A stretch of DNA of 64,000 bases from a virus: IMG/VR virus record IMGVR_UViG_3300028596_000009, positions 1 to 64,000 of that record. One strand, 5' to 3'. Positions 30,309 to 37,980 of this stretch are shown one piece after another. How positions within the stretch are numbered: position 1 is the stretch's first letter; each line of letters starts with the position of its first letter. The notes beneath the pieces are model-generated. The model saw only the letters and a list, made by a program, of their open reading frames with translations. It was not told where the DNA came from and did not search any database. The position numbers were made by a program, and so were the translations under genes.

Positions 30309-31400
30309 ATGTCCGAGATCGGCACGTTCAACCCGAAGGCCGTCAGCCCGATCGAGAAGGAGCTGGGCTTCGCCTTCATCTCCGACCCGCGCGGCTCCCG
30401 CTTCGCCCTGCCGGAGGTCCCGGCCGAGTACGCCGACGCTTTCCCCGGTGAGCCCTACAGCCAGCCGGTCGACATCACGCCGGAGAAGGCCCGTGACTGG
30501 CTGATGTACCGGGTGATCCGCGAGGACCGTACCCCCAAGGAGCTGAAGACCGACGGCTTCCGCCCCAACCGCAACTTCGTCATGGGTGCCCTCAAGGGCA
30601 ACTCGAACAAGAAGGGCTGGATCTCCACCGTCGAGGACGGCGAGCTGAAGGTGACCCACCAGGGCCTGGCCTTCACGCCCAACGGCTTCCTGTCCGACGG
30701 CCAGCACCGCCTCGCCGCCATCGCCCTGGCCAACCTGGACAAGCCGGTTCGCATCCAGGTCTCCGTGAACGTGCCCTGGGAGGGCTTCGCGTACATGGAT
30801 TCCGGCCGCATCCGGCAGGCCGGTCAGATGCTGGGCACGATCCCCAACGGCACCGCGTGCGCTGCCTCCGCCCGCTACATCTTCCCCGTCTTCGACGGCG
30901 TCGAGCGCCGTGAGTACATGATCAAGGCCCGGACCAAGCAGGAGGTCATCGATCTGGTCATGGCCACCCCCTTCTACCGGGCCCGCTGGAGCAGGGAGGT
31001 CTACACCGCCGCCTCGGGCTCCAACGTCCCCCACACGATCCTCCTCGCCCACATCATCATGGCGCTGGCCGCCGGTGCCGACGTCTTCAAGGTCCAGAGG
31101 TTCCTGGACGGCCTGAAGAGCGGAAAGCGCATCGACCCCAGCGACTTCAAGGGGTTCGGACAGAACGGTAAGGACCCGCGCTGGATCCTGCGTGGACAGT
31201 TCATGAGCAAGAAGACCTTCTCCCCGGCGGAGATCTACGGCAACGTCGGACTGATCCGGCGGGCCCTTCAGATCTGGCTCGACGAGGAGGAGGCGGGCAG
31301 CTTCCTCCGCACCCCCACGAGCCGGGCGCTTCCGCCGGTCTGGCGGGAGGAGAAGGTCCGCGAGTACTTCGCCGGTCTCGGCTTCAAGATCAACTACTGA
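30309..31400 (+). CDS. ParB/Srx-fold (ParB-like nuclease domain) protein, 363 aa
   Basis: ATG at 30309 after GGAAGGAAAAACAAGAT. The segment FTPNGFLSDGQHRLAAIALAN (residues ~122-142, key motif DGQHRLAA) is the ParB/sulfiredoxin-fold signature; the N-terminal ~110 residues include a THQGLAFTPNG strand. The C-terminal ~200 residues are helical, without an obvious ParB helix-turn-helix. In bacteria the fold binds CTP or ATP and DNA; phage versions are also annotated as nucleases. Likely acts on DNA (partition-like, recombination or regulation). Driven by the tandem promoter upstream; exact activity unknown. Confidence 0.8.
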   Translation: MSEIGTFNPKAVSPIEKELGFAFISDPRGSRFALPEVPAEYADAFPGEPYSQPVDITPEKARDWLMYRVIREDRTPKELKTDGFRPNRNFVMGALKGNSNKKGWISTVEDGELKVTHQGLAFTPNGFLSDGQHRLAAIALANLDKPVRIQVSVNVPWEGFAYMDSGRIRQAGQMLGTIPNGTACAASARYIFPVFDGVERREYMIKARTKQEVIDLVMATPFYRARWSREVYTAASGSNVPHTILLAHIIMALAAGADVFKVQRFLDGLKSGKRIDPSDFKGFGQNGKDPRWILRGQFMSKKTFSPAEIYGNVGLIRRALQIWLDEEEAGSFLRTPTSRALPPVWREEKVREYFAGLGFKINY

Positions 31401-31429
31401 GCGCGCGGACCAAGAGGAGAACCGGAAGC

Positions 31430-31861
31430 ATGAGCACCAAGACCTACATCAAGTGGATCGACCCCGAGCGTGAGGGCGAGGAGGTCGAGACGCAGCAGCA
31501 GACGGCCGCCCGGCTCGGTCTGGACGTCGAGACCCTCAAGTCGTACGTCTACCGCTACTCGGGCGAGTACCCCACGGAGATTGCCTACCTGATGCCGACG
31601 CGTCTGCGCCTGCGCAGCGTGAAGGAGCTGGGGGAGTTCTTCGAGTGGCTGGCCAACAAGCCGAAGCTCCGCAGCGCCGCCGAGATCAGCAAGGGTGAGG
31701 TCGTACGCCTGGAGCGGTCCATGACGGCCGCCGAGAAGCGCCGAAAGCGGCTCCAGCGGGAACTCGACGGTGTGGACCAGGAGCTGAAGCGCCTGAGGAC
31801 CCTGCTGCGCAAGGAGAAGGAGAACCTGAGCATCCTGACCTTTGGGGAGTCGGATGCCTGA
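31430..31861 (+). CDS. coiled-coil hypothetical protein, 143 aa
   Basis: ATG at 31430 after AAGAGGAGAACCGGAAGC. N-terminal ~60 residues include a putative helix-turn-helix (QQTAARLGLDVETLKSYVYR); the C-terminal ~70 are a charged coiled coil (MTAAEKRRKRLQRELDGV). DNA-binding adaptor of the ParB-like gene is a reasonable guess. Confidence 0.78.
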   Translation: MSTKTYIKWIDPEREGEEVETQQQTAARLGLDVETLKSYVYRYSGEYPTEIAYLMPTRLRLRSVKELGEFFEWLANKPKLRSAAEISKGEVVRLERSMTAAEKRRKRLQRELDGVDQELKRLRTLLRKEKENLSILTFGESDA

Positions 31862-31887
31862 GAGGCACAAGGTCTTCATATCGAACC

Positions 31888-31951
31888 TCACCGCCTGATG
31901 CGGTGAACAGTGGCGGCGCCGGGCGGTTCTTCCGTCCGGCGCCGTCTTATC
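31888..31951 (+). promoter_or_regulatory. two hairpins then TTATC element
   Basis: TCACCGC-CTGAT-GCGGTGA (31888-31906) then GGCGCCGGGCGG-TTCTT-CCGTCCGGCGCC (31915-31943, 12 bp). TTATC (31947-31951) follows immediately, then AGGAAGGGGAAAGAC. Confidence 0.68.
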
Positions 31952-31966
31952 AGGAAGGGGAAAGAC

Positions 31967-32386
31967 GTGAACCAGACCGAGGTCGACGCCATGCTGGCGA
32001 CGTTCGAGGACATGGACTACAGCGCCCACCCGGCGCTCCAGGATCTGGGCCGGGGCACGATGCTCGCCGCTGGACGCCTGCTGTGGGAGAAGGACGTCAA
32101 GCTGTCGTCGGACAACCTGAAGCGAGCTGTGCTGGCGTTCTACGGCTACCTGATGGACGAGAACACCTTCGCCTGCTCCGAGGACCAGAAGTTCATGGAT
32201 GCAATCGACGTGCGCAAGTTCGGCGCCTTCCTGGTGGACGAGATCGCCAAGAAGGTCACCGACAACAAGATCCACGAGTTCCAGCAGCGCGGCTGGTACG
32301 TCGTGAAGCTGCGCGCCAAGCACGCCGGAGTCGACGAGAACGACGAGGGCTACTACATCTTCACCGACGCGGCCATCGCCAAGTAA
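31967..32386 (+). CDS. hypothetical protein, 139 aa
   Basis: GTG at 31967 after GGAAGGGGAAAGAC. Helical N-terminal half with LQDLGRGTMLAAGRLL and a basic C-terminal half (WYVVKLRAKHAG). No family recognised. Confidence 0.79.
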   Translation: MNQTEVDAMLATFEDMDYSAHPALQDLGRGTMLAAGRLLWEKDVKLSSDNLKRAVLAFYGYLMDENTFACSEDQKFMDAIDVRKFGAFLVDEIAKKVTDNKIHEFQQRGWYVVKLRAKHAGVDENDEGYYIFTDAAIAK

Positions 32387-32416
32387 CAGCACACCAACCG
32401 GAAAGGGAAGACGCAC

Positions 32417-32653
32417 ATGCCGAAGATCGAGATCGAGGTTCTGTACACCCGTCTGGTGCGAGAGGAGGGGTCCGCCGTCATCACGGTGAACGTTCCGGCC
32501 GCCATCGCGGACGACGAGAACGAGATCCAGGGATGGCTGGACGAACAGATTGAGGAGAACAAGATCGACGTGATGAAGGACATCTACAAGCACGGTGAAC
32601 TGTCCGACGAGGACGAGCAGATCCAGGTCGACGAGGTGCATCTCACGGAGTAA
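32417..32653 (+). CDS. hypothetical protein, 78 aa
   Basis: ATG at 32417 after GGAAAGGGAAGACGCAC. Val/Ile-rich strands then a strongly acidic C-terminal half (LSDEDEQIQVDEVHLTE). No family. Confidence 0.78.
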   Translation: MPKIEIEVLYTRLVREEGSAVITVNVPAAIADDENEIQGWLDEQIEENKIDVMKDIYKHGELSDEDEQIQVDEVHLTE

Positions 32654-32661
32654 CGGTGGTG

Positions 32662-32711
32662 GCCCAGCCCTTCGCAGGGGGTTTTGCGGGGTTCGAATCC
32701 CCGTCTGGGCG
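32662..32711 (+). tRNA. tRNA-like mini-structure (degenerate tRNA or 3' tRNA fragment)
   Basis: GCCCAG (32662-32667) pairs with CTGGGC (32705-32710) as an acceptor-like stem, and CGGGG-TTCGAAT-CCCCG (32687-32703) is a canonical T arm. Only ~18 bases lie between, enough for one small stem-loop (CCCT-TCGC-AGGG) instead of D and anticodon arms, so it cannot be a normal tRNA. It could be a deleted tRNA, a tRNA-like RNA, or a tRNA 3'-end copy of the kind used in phage attachment sites. It sits between two rightward genes. Confidence 0.5.
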
Positions 32712-32728
32712 CGGAAAGGAGACGTCTC

Positions 32729-33016
32729 ATGGATGAGAACGAAGAGATCACTCGGCGTCTGGGCAGGATCAAAGCAGAGAACGAGTGGATCCGGGCCAAC
32801 CCGGAAAACCCTTCGTGCCGGGGCTGTAATCGCCGGGAGCTGGCCGACAAGCTCACCGGCGGGATCTGTGTTGAATGCCAGGACACGGTGAACTACCTGC
32901 GCACCGGATGCCGGTTCGCGGAGACCTCCGGCTGCACGCATCCGGACTGCCAGATGCCGTTGGATCCGGACGAGTACCCGCTGGTCGAGATGTTCAACAG
33001 GGGTGAGATCCAGTGA
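32729..33016 (+). CDS. zinc-finger-like hypothetical protein, 95 aa
   Basis: ATG at 32729 after GGAAAGGAGACGTCTC; an in-frame start upstream would translate the tRNA-like element. CRGC (residues ~30-33) and CVEC (~47-50) form a zinc-finger pattern, with three more Cys in TGCRFAETSGCTHPDC. A charged helix precedes it. Confidence 0.78.
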   Translation: MDENEEITRRLGRIKAENEWIRANPENPSCRGCNRRELADKLTGGICVECQDTVNYLRTGCRFAETSGCTHPDCQMPLDPDEYPLVEMFNRGEIQ

Positions 33017-33132
33017 GTGAGCTGTTCGTGGCCCAGATCGATGGAAACACGTTCCTCTCCCCGCAGGAGGTGGAGGAGTACTACGAAATGATGGCCGAAA
33101 GGGCTCAGGCAGAGGCCGAAGAAACCTACTAG
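33013..33132 (+). CDS. hypothetical small acidic protein, 39 aa
   Basis: GTG at 33013 overlaps the previous stop. Short strand then a Glu/Met-rich helix (QEVEEYYEMMAERAQAEAEE). Coding-like wobble use supports it despite its size. Confidence 0.62.
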   Translation: MSELFVAQIDGNTFLSPQEVEEYYEMMAERAQAEAEETY

Positions 33133-33164
33133 GATCCACCTGGAAACCGGATAAGGAGAAGGAC

Positions 33165-33509
33165 ATGTTGAACATCAAGTTCCGCCAGGAGGGCGGCCCG
33201 GCGATGGATGTCTTCGTCGTCAAGAAGACGTACGACAGCATGGTGACCAGCGCCCTCACCACGAGCGGCTACATCCTGGAGATCGCCGAGGTCGAGAACC
33301 CGTGGCAGGCCGTCGCCGTCAGTACCCTGGACCGGGTGGACTCCAAGTCCGGCGACGGCATGATGCTCCTCGTCAGCCCGCAGCAGTTCGGTCCTGAGAG
33401 GCCGGTGGAGATGGTACTGAAGGCGATCAGCATCTACTCCCCGCAGGTGGCCAACGACACATGGCGGACGATGCACCGGCCGGTCCACCACGAGACGCAG
33501 GACCGCTGA
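33165..33509 (+). CDS. hypothetical protein, 114 aa
   Basis: ATG at 33165 after ATAAGGAGAAGGAC. Beta-rich with VVKKTYDSMVTSALTTSG and a C-terminal basic/His tail. Stop overlaps the next ATG (TGATG). Confidence 0.78.
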   Translation: MLNIKFRQEGGPAMDVFVVKKTYDSMVTSALTTSGYILEIAEVENPWQAVAVSTLDRVDSKSGDGMMLLVSPQQFGPERPVEMVLKAISIYSPQVANDTWRTMHRPVHHETQDR

Positions 33510-33745
33510 TGTTCCAGGTCCCCAAGTACCGGCCTGGAGGGTTCGAGATCGAAGTCTGGCCTCCCGAGGGAACTCAGGTTCCGATCCTTCCGCTCATGGC
33601 GGTCGGTCAGATGATCGCAGAAGCCACCCACTCGAAGCCCTTCCGGATCACCGAGGTCACTGTGCGAGAGCACCGTGCCCCCGACAGCGCACCGTTCAGC
33701 TTCTACTACTCGTACCTCTACGAGGTCGTCGAGGTGGATGACTGA
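33509..33745 (+). CDS. hypothetical protein, 78 aa
   Basis: ATG at 33509 in TGATG. Pro/Gly-rich strands (KYRPGGFEIEVWPPEGTQV), central helix, aromatic end (FSFYYSYLYEVVEV). No family. Stop overlaps the next ATG. Confidence 0.77.
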   Translation: MFQVPKYRPGGFEIEVWPPEGTQVPILPLMAVGQMIAEATHSKPFRITEVTVREHRAPDSAPFSFYYSYLYEVVEVDD

Positions 33746-33945
33746 TGGGCATCTTCCGGGACCAGGCCCGCAACATCGCGACGTCGGCCGTCGTGTCGGC
33801 AACTCTGCCGGAAGAGATCAACCAGGCGAAGGACGTTGTCTGGGAAGCGTTGCCGGAGAACATGAAGGCCGCCGTCGCGGTCTCGTCGATAGCGGCCTCG
33901 ATCGCGTACGGGGCCATCAAGGAGAGAGGACAGGAGCAGGCATGA
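33745..33945 (+). CDS. hypothetical protein, 66 aa
   Basis: ATG at 33745 in TGATG. Ala/Val-rich helices (NMKAAVAVSSIAASIAYGAI) that might associate with membrane or form a helical hairpin. Stop overlaps the next ATG. Confidence 0.76.
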   Translation: MGIFRDQARNIATSAVVSATLPEEINQAKDVVWEALPENMKAAVAVSSIAASIAYGAIKERGQEQA

Positions 33946-34163
33946 GCAGCACGGCCAAGAGCAACGAGCGACTGATGGCGTTCTTCAGCAACCTGGCGGC
34001 CACGCTGGAGCGGGAGGGCGGCATTTTCCAGGATGACAACCTGACCCCGGTCGAGGTGAAGTCGGCCGTCGGGTTCTTCCGGGCGCGGGCCCGTGAGCAC
34101 GAGCAGCGGATGCTCGAAGCGGAAGCCCGGGACCGGGTCAACCAGCAGAACAACGAGAACTGA
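33942..34163 (+). CDS. hypothetical helical protein, 73 aa
   Basis: ATG at 33942 overlaps the previous stop. Helix, short loop (QDDNLTP), then a charged coiled-coil-like helix (FFRARAREHEQRMLEAEARD). No family. Confidence 0.77.
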   Translation: MSSTAKSNERLMAFFSNLAATLEREGGIFQDDNLTPVEVKSAVGFFRARAREHEQRMLEAEARDRVNQQNNEN

Positions 34164-34175
34164 AGGAGAAGGATC

Positions 34176-34340
34176 ATGGGCGTCTTCAAGCGTGGCGGCG
34201 GTTCCAGCGGCTCCGGCAACAGCGGAACCTCGACGAACCGCGACCCGTACATCAGCGGCAACCGGGACGACTGGAACAACCGGCCGAAGTCCGACGGCGA
34301 GAACTTCAAGACGGACAAGAAGGACAAGGACAAAAAGTGA
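34176..34340 (+). CDS. small disordered Lys-rich protein, 54 aa
   Basis: ATG at 34176 after GAAGGAGAAGGATC. Begins MGVFKRGGGSSGSG and ends with alternating Lys/Asp (DKKDKDKK); low-complexity and probably disordered. Similar in size, start (MGxxK) and KK end to the 54-aa protein at 59629. Overlaps the next GTG. Confidence 0.72.
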   Translation: MGVFKRGGGSSGSGNSGTSTNRDPYISGNRDDWNNRPKSDGENFKTDKKDKDKK

Positions 34341-35188
34341 CGCAGCGTCGGATCCTCTTCGCCGGAGACACCCACGGGAACTTCGGCCACATGCAGTTCC
34401 TGTTGAACGTCGCGGCGAAGGAGGATGCCGACGCGGTATTCGTCCTCGGTGACTTCGGCATCTGGGACCACGACGACCAGGGCTCCTTCACCGACGCGGT
34501 CAGCAAGTACAGCGTTCGAGCGGGCAAGCCGGTGTACTTCCTGCCGGGCAACCACGAGAACTACGACCTGCTGGAGCAGTGGGAGAAGGAGAACGACCGG
34601 GACGAGGACGGCTTCGTCATCGTCAAGCCGAACGTCCTGTACTCGCCTCGCGGCCACCGCTGGTCGTGGGGCGGGGTCCGGTTCATGTCGCTGGGCGGCG
34701 CGTACAGCGTCGATCTGGACGCACGGAAGAAGGAGGACGCGGCAACTCTGGAGGGCGCTCGGCGCAAGGTCGGCGTCGGGCACAGGGTAAATGCCAGGCA
34801 GCGCTACCTGCTGAAGTTCGGTCACTACCTGTGGTGGCCGCAGGAGGAGATCACCGAGGACGATCTGGTGCACGCACTGCGTCCGGGCGCGGTGGATGTG
34901 CTGCTGACGCACGACAAGCCGCGCGACTCCGACCCGGGCTGGAACAGGAAGGACTTGTTCCGGTGCCACCCGAACCAGGACAAGATCCAGAAGGTGGTCC
35001 ACGCCAAGCGGCCTCAGGTTCTGCTGCACGGTCACCTGCATCATCCGTACGAGCAGATGGTCGGTCAGACCTGGGTGCGTTCCCTGAACTGCGATCCCGA
35101 GGCTTCGCTGAAGTCGGGTGGTTCGGGTGACCGGCACAGCTCGTACACGGTGATGTCGTTCGAGAACGGCTCGGCCGACTTCGCGTGA
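34337..35188 (+). CDS. calcineurin-like metallophosphoesterase, 283 aa
   Basis: GTG at 34337 overlaps the previous stop. All family motifs are visible: D11-x-H13 (GDTHG), GD39, GNHE (71-74), H192 (LLTHDKP) and HGHLHH (231-236). The di-metal centre hydrolyses phosphomono- or diesters; in phages such enzymes act on nucleotides, RNA or DNA ends, but the substrate cannot be read here. Acidic insertions around residues 80-95 and 160-180 are typical of phage members. Cytosolic. Confidence 0.88.
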   Translation: MTQRRILFAGDTHGNFGHMQFLLNVAAKEDADAVFVLGDFGIWDHDDQGSFTDAVSKYSVRAGKPVYFLPGNHENYDLLEQWEKENDRDEDGFVIVKPNVLYSPRGHRWSWGGVRFMSLGGAYSVDLDARKKEDAATLEGARRKVGVGHRVNARQRYLLKFGHYLWWPQEEITEDDLVHALRPGAVDVLLTHDKPRDSDPGWNRKDLFRCHPNQDKIQKVVHAKRPQVLLHGHLHHPYEQMVGQTWVRSLNCDPEASLKSGGSGDRHSSYTVMSFENGSADFA

Positions 35189-35198
35189 TCCGTACATG

Positions 35199-35236
35199 GG
35201 GCCGCCTGCCTTCGGGTGGGCGGCCCTCGGCTTATC
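35199..35236 (+). promoter_or_regulatory. strong hairpin (TTCG loop) then TTATC element
   Basis: GGGCCGCCTGCC (35199-35210), TTCG, GGTGGGCGGCCC (35215-35226). TTATC at 35232-35236 then AGAAACGG; the following leader is unusually long (start at 35289). Confidence 0.68.
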
Positions 35237-35288
35237 AGAAACGGTGCACACGTTCTCCACCGCTCAGCACCCGGACAGAAGAGGAGAG

Positions 35289-35594
35289 ATGGAACTCAAG
35301 AAGTGGCTGGGGATCGGAAAGGCTTCCCCCGAAGAAGAACTGAAGTGGCCGCAGAGGCAGATCGAGGCCATTCGCCGTGATCCCAAGAAAATCGTGACCA
35401 TCTACAGGTGTGCGTCCATGAACGGGGCGATTCGCGAGGCGCAGAAGATCAACCTCGGACTGGAGTCGCTGTTCGATTCGTCGACCTTCTGGGCTGGGTA
35501 CCTGCGCGACGAGAAGGCCCGGGATTACGTGGTGGTCCTGGGGCTTCGCAGTCACCTGCCGGAGGGTTGGCGCAAGTTCGTCACCGGCGCCTGA
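35289..35594 (+). CDS. hypothetical protein, GLRxHxPxGW paralogue, 101 aa
   Basis: ATG at 35289 after AGAGGAGAG. C-terminal LGLRSHLPEGWRKFV resembles IGLREHAPVGWQPVI of the 37981 gene; both also share charged helices before it. No known family. A compact TTATC element (35599-35603) follows. Confidence 0.76.
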   Translation: MELKKWLGIGKASPEEELKWPQRQIEAIRRDPKKIVTIYRCASMNGAIREAQKINLGLESLFDSSTFWAGYLRDEKARDYVVVLGLRSHLPEGWRKFVTGA

Positions 35595-35626
35595 CCGGTT
35601 ATCAGAAACGGAAAAAGGAGAAGGAC

Positions 35627-36187
35627 ATGACCACGTTCAGCGCGAAGAACAAGCTGACCCGGTTGGAGCGCGTACCTGTGCCGATGGACCGCTGGCACAA
35701 GGACCACTGGTCGATGCTGGCCTACCTGGAGGTGGGTGAGGTCGACTACCACGGCATCGTCGACTGGGACCACGTGCGTGTCTCGGAGAAGAACTGGGGC
35801 GGCGTCTACAAGGCGCGCTCGGGATGGGCCAGGAGCAACTTCGACAAGGACGGCGCCGACTACGGGCTTCGGGTGCGTGGGGAGGGCAACTTGATCTTGC
35901 GTCAGATGGGCCACTGCGAGGTCGACGCCATCATGGACATGGTCGACGCCGGTCTGGTGGTCATCGAGCTGCCGAAGCTGGCCAAGAGCGGCGACTACTA
36001 CCTGAAGCCGAACGGTACGCCGCTCTCGCGGCCCGGAGACCCGGATCCGGCGGACGAGCCGGACGACATGGACTTGCTGCCGTACTCGGCGTTCCGTCTG
36101 ACCGAGCGGGGTCGCGAGATCGAGAACCGGCTCCGGAAGCACAAGGCGGACGGCCAGAACTACGGCACGTTCAAGCCGGAGGTCTGA
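35627..36187 (+). CDS. hypothetical protein, 186 aa, winged-helix-like
   Basis: ATG at 35627 after AAAAAGGAGAAGGAC, downstream of TTATCAGAAACGG. Several helices and strands with AIMDMVDAGLVVIELP and LTERGREIENRLRK, arranged as in winged-helix DNA-binding proteins (the latter like MarR-type recognition/wing ends). No confident assignment. Confidence 0.77.
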   Translation: MTTFSAKNKLTRLERVPVPMDRWHKDHWSMLAYLEVGEVDYHGIVDWDHVRVSEKNWGGVYKARSGWARSNFDKDGADYGLRVRGEGNLILRQMGHCEVDAIMDMVDAGLVVIELPKLAKSGDYYLKPNGTPLSRPGDPDPADEPDDMDLLPYSAFRLTERGREIENRLRKHKADGQNYGTFKPEV

Positions 36188-36189
36188 CG

Positions 36190-36537
36190 GTGAGGAAGTT
36201 TCAGACCGTGAGCGACCCGAGACTGGGTGCCGACTGGGTTCTCCGGCGGCGCCGGATGATGCTGGCGGAAATGCGGCCGGTCATCGATAACGAGTCGATG
36301 GGGCCGGTCCCTGATTCTCCGGCCCGGTTCGACTTCTTCTGTGATCTGCGGACGGCTGCCGGTGTGCACATGGGTCCCCTCGGCAGCGCGTACGGGGAGG
36401 ACGACGAGGCGCCGGAGAACGGCGAGATCGTGAAGGTGAACGGGATCCCTGTCCGCGTGCTGAAGGTGACGACGCTGATGCGGAGCGACTACAGGCTCGT
36501 CCGCTACGAGATCGAGATCGAGAGGGCTACGGCATGA
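36190..36537 (+). CDS. hypothetical protein, 115 aa
   Basis: GTG at 36190 two bases after the previous stop, with GGAGG in its end. Basic N-terminus (WVLRRRRMMLAEM), then a beta-like C-terminal half (VKVNGIPVRVLKVTTL). Stop overlaps the next ATG. Confidence 0.76.
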   Translation: MRKFQTVSDPRLGADWVLRRRRMMLAEMRPVIDNESMGPVPDSPARFDFFCDLRTAAGVHMGPLGSAYGEDDEAPENGEIVKVNGIPVRVLKVTTLMRSDYRLVRYEIEIERATA

Positions 36538-36773
36538 GCGAGGCCGAGGAGAAGTTCAACGAGGAGTTCGCCCTCGTGGCGGGTTCGATCTTCGAGGACA
36601 CGATCGTGAGCCTGGAGGATGCCGAGGAGTCCGTGCGGGACCTGCTGCGGGCGCACGCCGCACTGCTGGCGGAGAGGATCCTGGCCAACACCCAGCACAT
36701 CCGCTACGGGTGTGCCACGGACTACGCCGAGCGCTACTCGAAGTTGATCACGAAGGAGGGAGAGGAATCGTGA
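36534..36773 (+). CDS. hypothetical helical protein, 79 aa
   Basis: ATG at 36534 overlaps the previous stop. Acidic helices followed by CATDYAERYSKLI. No family. Overlaps the next GTG. Confidence 0.77.
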   Translation: MSEAEEKFNEEFALVAGSIFEDTIVSLEDAEESVRDLLRAHAALLAERILANTQHIRYGCATDYAERYSKLITKEGEES

Positions 36774-36931
36774 CCCGGCGCGAGGAGGTGATCCAGGGCC
36801 TGATGAAGGGCGAGATGTCCCGGGAGGAGGCGAGCAAGCTGGTGAAGGAGCTGTGCGAGGAGTACCGCTCCGAGGGGTGGAGTGAGGGCTACGACGAGGG
36901 CTACAGGCAGGCTGAGCGCGACGCCGAGTGA
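36770..36931 (+). CDS. hypothetical helical protein, 53 aa
   Basis: GTG at 36770 overlaps the previous stop. Charged helices ending EGWSEGYDEGYRQAERD, a repeated E-G-W/Y-x-E-G-Y pattern. No family. Confidence 0.72.
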   Translation: MTRREEVIQGLMKGEMSREEASKLVKELCEEYRSEGWSEGYDEGYRQAERDAE

Positions 36932-36953
36932 GATTCATGACGAGAGGAGAGCT

Positions 36954-37232
36954 GTGAACAAGGTGACGATCCCCGAGGGGGTCGAGGGGTTCTCCCTGGC
37001 GCAGGAGGAGGGCCAGCATTTCGTGTTCCTGGCCTCTGCGGAGGACGGAAACTACGTCATCGTCTGTGCCGATTCTGACGGATTCGTCCTGATGCGGTAC
37101 GCGGTAAGGCGCAGCGGTTCGGTGTGCGTCACCCAGTCCCTGGAACTCAGCTCGGACGACTTCTCCGAGGTGTTCGGCCGGATGCTGGACCTGGACGCGA
37201 AGGTTTCGGAGAGGGGAAGCAAGCATGCGTAA
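36954..37232 (+). CDS. hypothetical protein, TIPEG paralogue 1, 92 aa
   Basis: GTG at 36954 after CGAGAGGAGAGCT. NKVTIPEGVEGFSL start parallels RKVAIPKGAEWIGL of the next gene; both have a Val-rich beta core. Tandem duplication. Overlaps paralogue 2 by 8 bases. Confidence 0.77.
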   Translation: MNKVTIPEGVEGFSLAQEEGQHFVFLASAEDGNYVIVCADSDGFVLMRYAVRRSGSVCVTQSLELSSDDFSEVFGRMLDLDAKVSERGSKHA

Positions 37233-37458
37233 GGTGGCAATCCCGAAGGGCGCCGAGTGGATCGGCCTGGAGGGTATGGCGGGCCGGTTCTACCCGATCG
37301 CCCTGGCGGGCTCGGTGGTTCTGGTGGACGACTTCGGCTCGGTGTGGGCAGAGCTGTTCCACACGGATCGAACGAACCTGCTGTTCCGCACGTTCCAGCC
37401 CATGAGTGACGCGAACGTGAAGTCGGCGTTCTCGTACCTGATGGAGGACGCCAGGTAG
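37225..37458 (+). CDS. hypothetical protein, TIPEG paralogue 2, 77 aa
   Basis: ATG at 37225 behind GGAGAGGGGAAGC. Shares the start KVxIPxGxE and the VVLVDDFGS core with paralogue 1, but is shorter. Followed by a ~250-base non-coding region. Confidence 0.77.
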   Translation: MRKVAIPKGAEWIGLEGMAGRFYPIALAGSVVLVDDFGSVWAELFHTDRTNLLFRTFQPMSDANVKSAFSYLMEDAR

Positions 37459-37711
37459 GGGCCCCTTCCCGGGTCCTCCGGCCCTGCTGTACAGTCCAGC
37501 TCACAAGACCCGTCCGGCCTCTGCGTGCATGCTGCCGGGTTATGGATGACCGAAGGTCCACTGGTGCTCAGGCCGGTGGGCCTTCGTCATTTCCTGGTTC
37601 AGAGTACCCGCCAGCGGGTATTGAGTTTCCTTTCGACCGTCCCTGCTGTGACATTTTTACGCTTTAGAAAAGAGGCAGAAACTAGGCCCCGAATCAGTCA
37701 GGAGAATCTTG
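37459..37711 (+). other. non-coding region with strong hairpin
   Basis: No credible gene. GAAGGTCCACTGG (37552-37564) pairs over 13 positions with CCGGTGGGCCTTC (37573-37585), a terminator-like hairpin followed by GTCATTT. The stretch at 37640-37690 is AT-rich (CATTTTTACGCTTTAGAAAAG) and probably holds the promoter of the membrane-protein gene, although no clear -35/-10 pair was found. Confidence 0.55.
37552..37585 (+). terminator. long hairpin terminator
   Basis: 13-bp stem with G-U pairs and an 8-base loop, followed by GTCATTTCC; ends the 35.6-37.5 kb gene run. Confidence 0.65.
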
Positions 37712-37921
37712 GTGCGTTTCATTCACTTAGCCCAGTGTGCGGCCTTCTCACTGTTTGCTCTGGTCACCACCTTCGCCCTCGGGTATGCCCTCAGCAGGGA
37801 TCTTGTCCCATCGGTGATCGTTGCAGTTGCATGCTCGGCCATCACCCTCCTCTACACGGGCACGGTGTACTGTTGGCTTTACCGCCGCACGCGTGCTGGA
37901 ATCCACCGGAAGTCACGGTAA
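37712..37921 (+). CDS. two-helix membrane protein, 69 aa
   Basis: GTG at 37712 has AGGAG seven bases upstream; TTG at 37709 is too close. Two hydrophobic helices (residues ~6-25 and ~32-52) separated by a short SRDLVPS loop, then a basic tail (RRTRAGIHRKSR), giving N-in/C-in topology. Size and form resemble phage holins, but no lysis genes are adjacent in this window, so holin is only a possibility. Confidence 0.7.
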   Translation: MRFIHLAQCAAFSLFALVTTFALGYALSRDLVPSVIVAVACSAITLLYTGTVYCWLYRRTRAGIHRKSR

Positions 37922-37980
37922 GATCTTTGCGTTAACGTGGTGGGAAACACCATTGATGATGCAGAGAAAGGGGACACACT

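Noticed and set aside
31394-33262. 622-codon minus-strand frame
   Set aside because: Runs through several plus-strand genes and the tRNA-like element; composition and missing start signals mark it as a shadow.
37712-37921. holin assignment for the two-helix protein
   Set aside because: Topology fits but no endolysin or lysis genes are adjacent; kept as membrane protein only.
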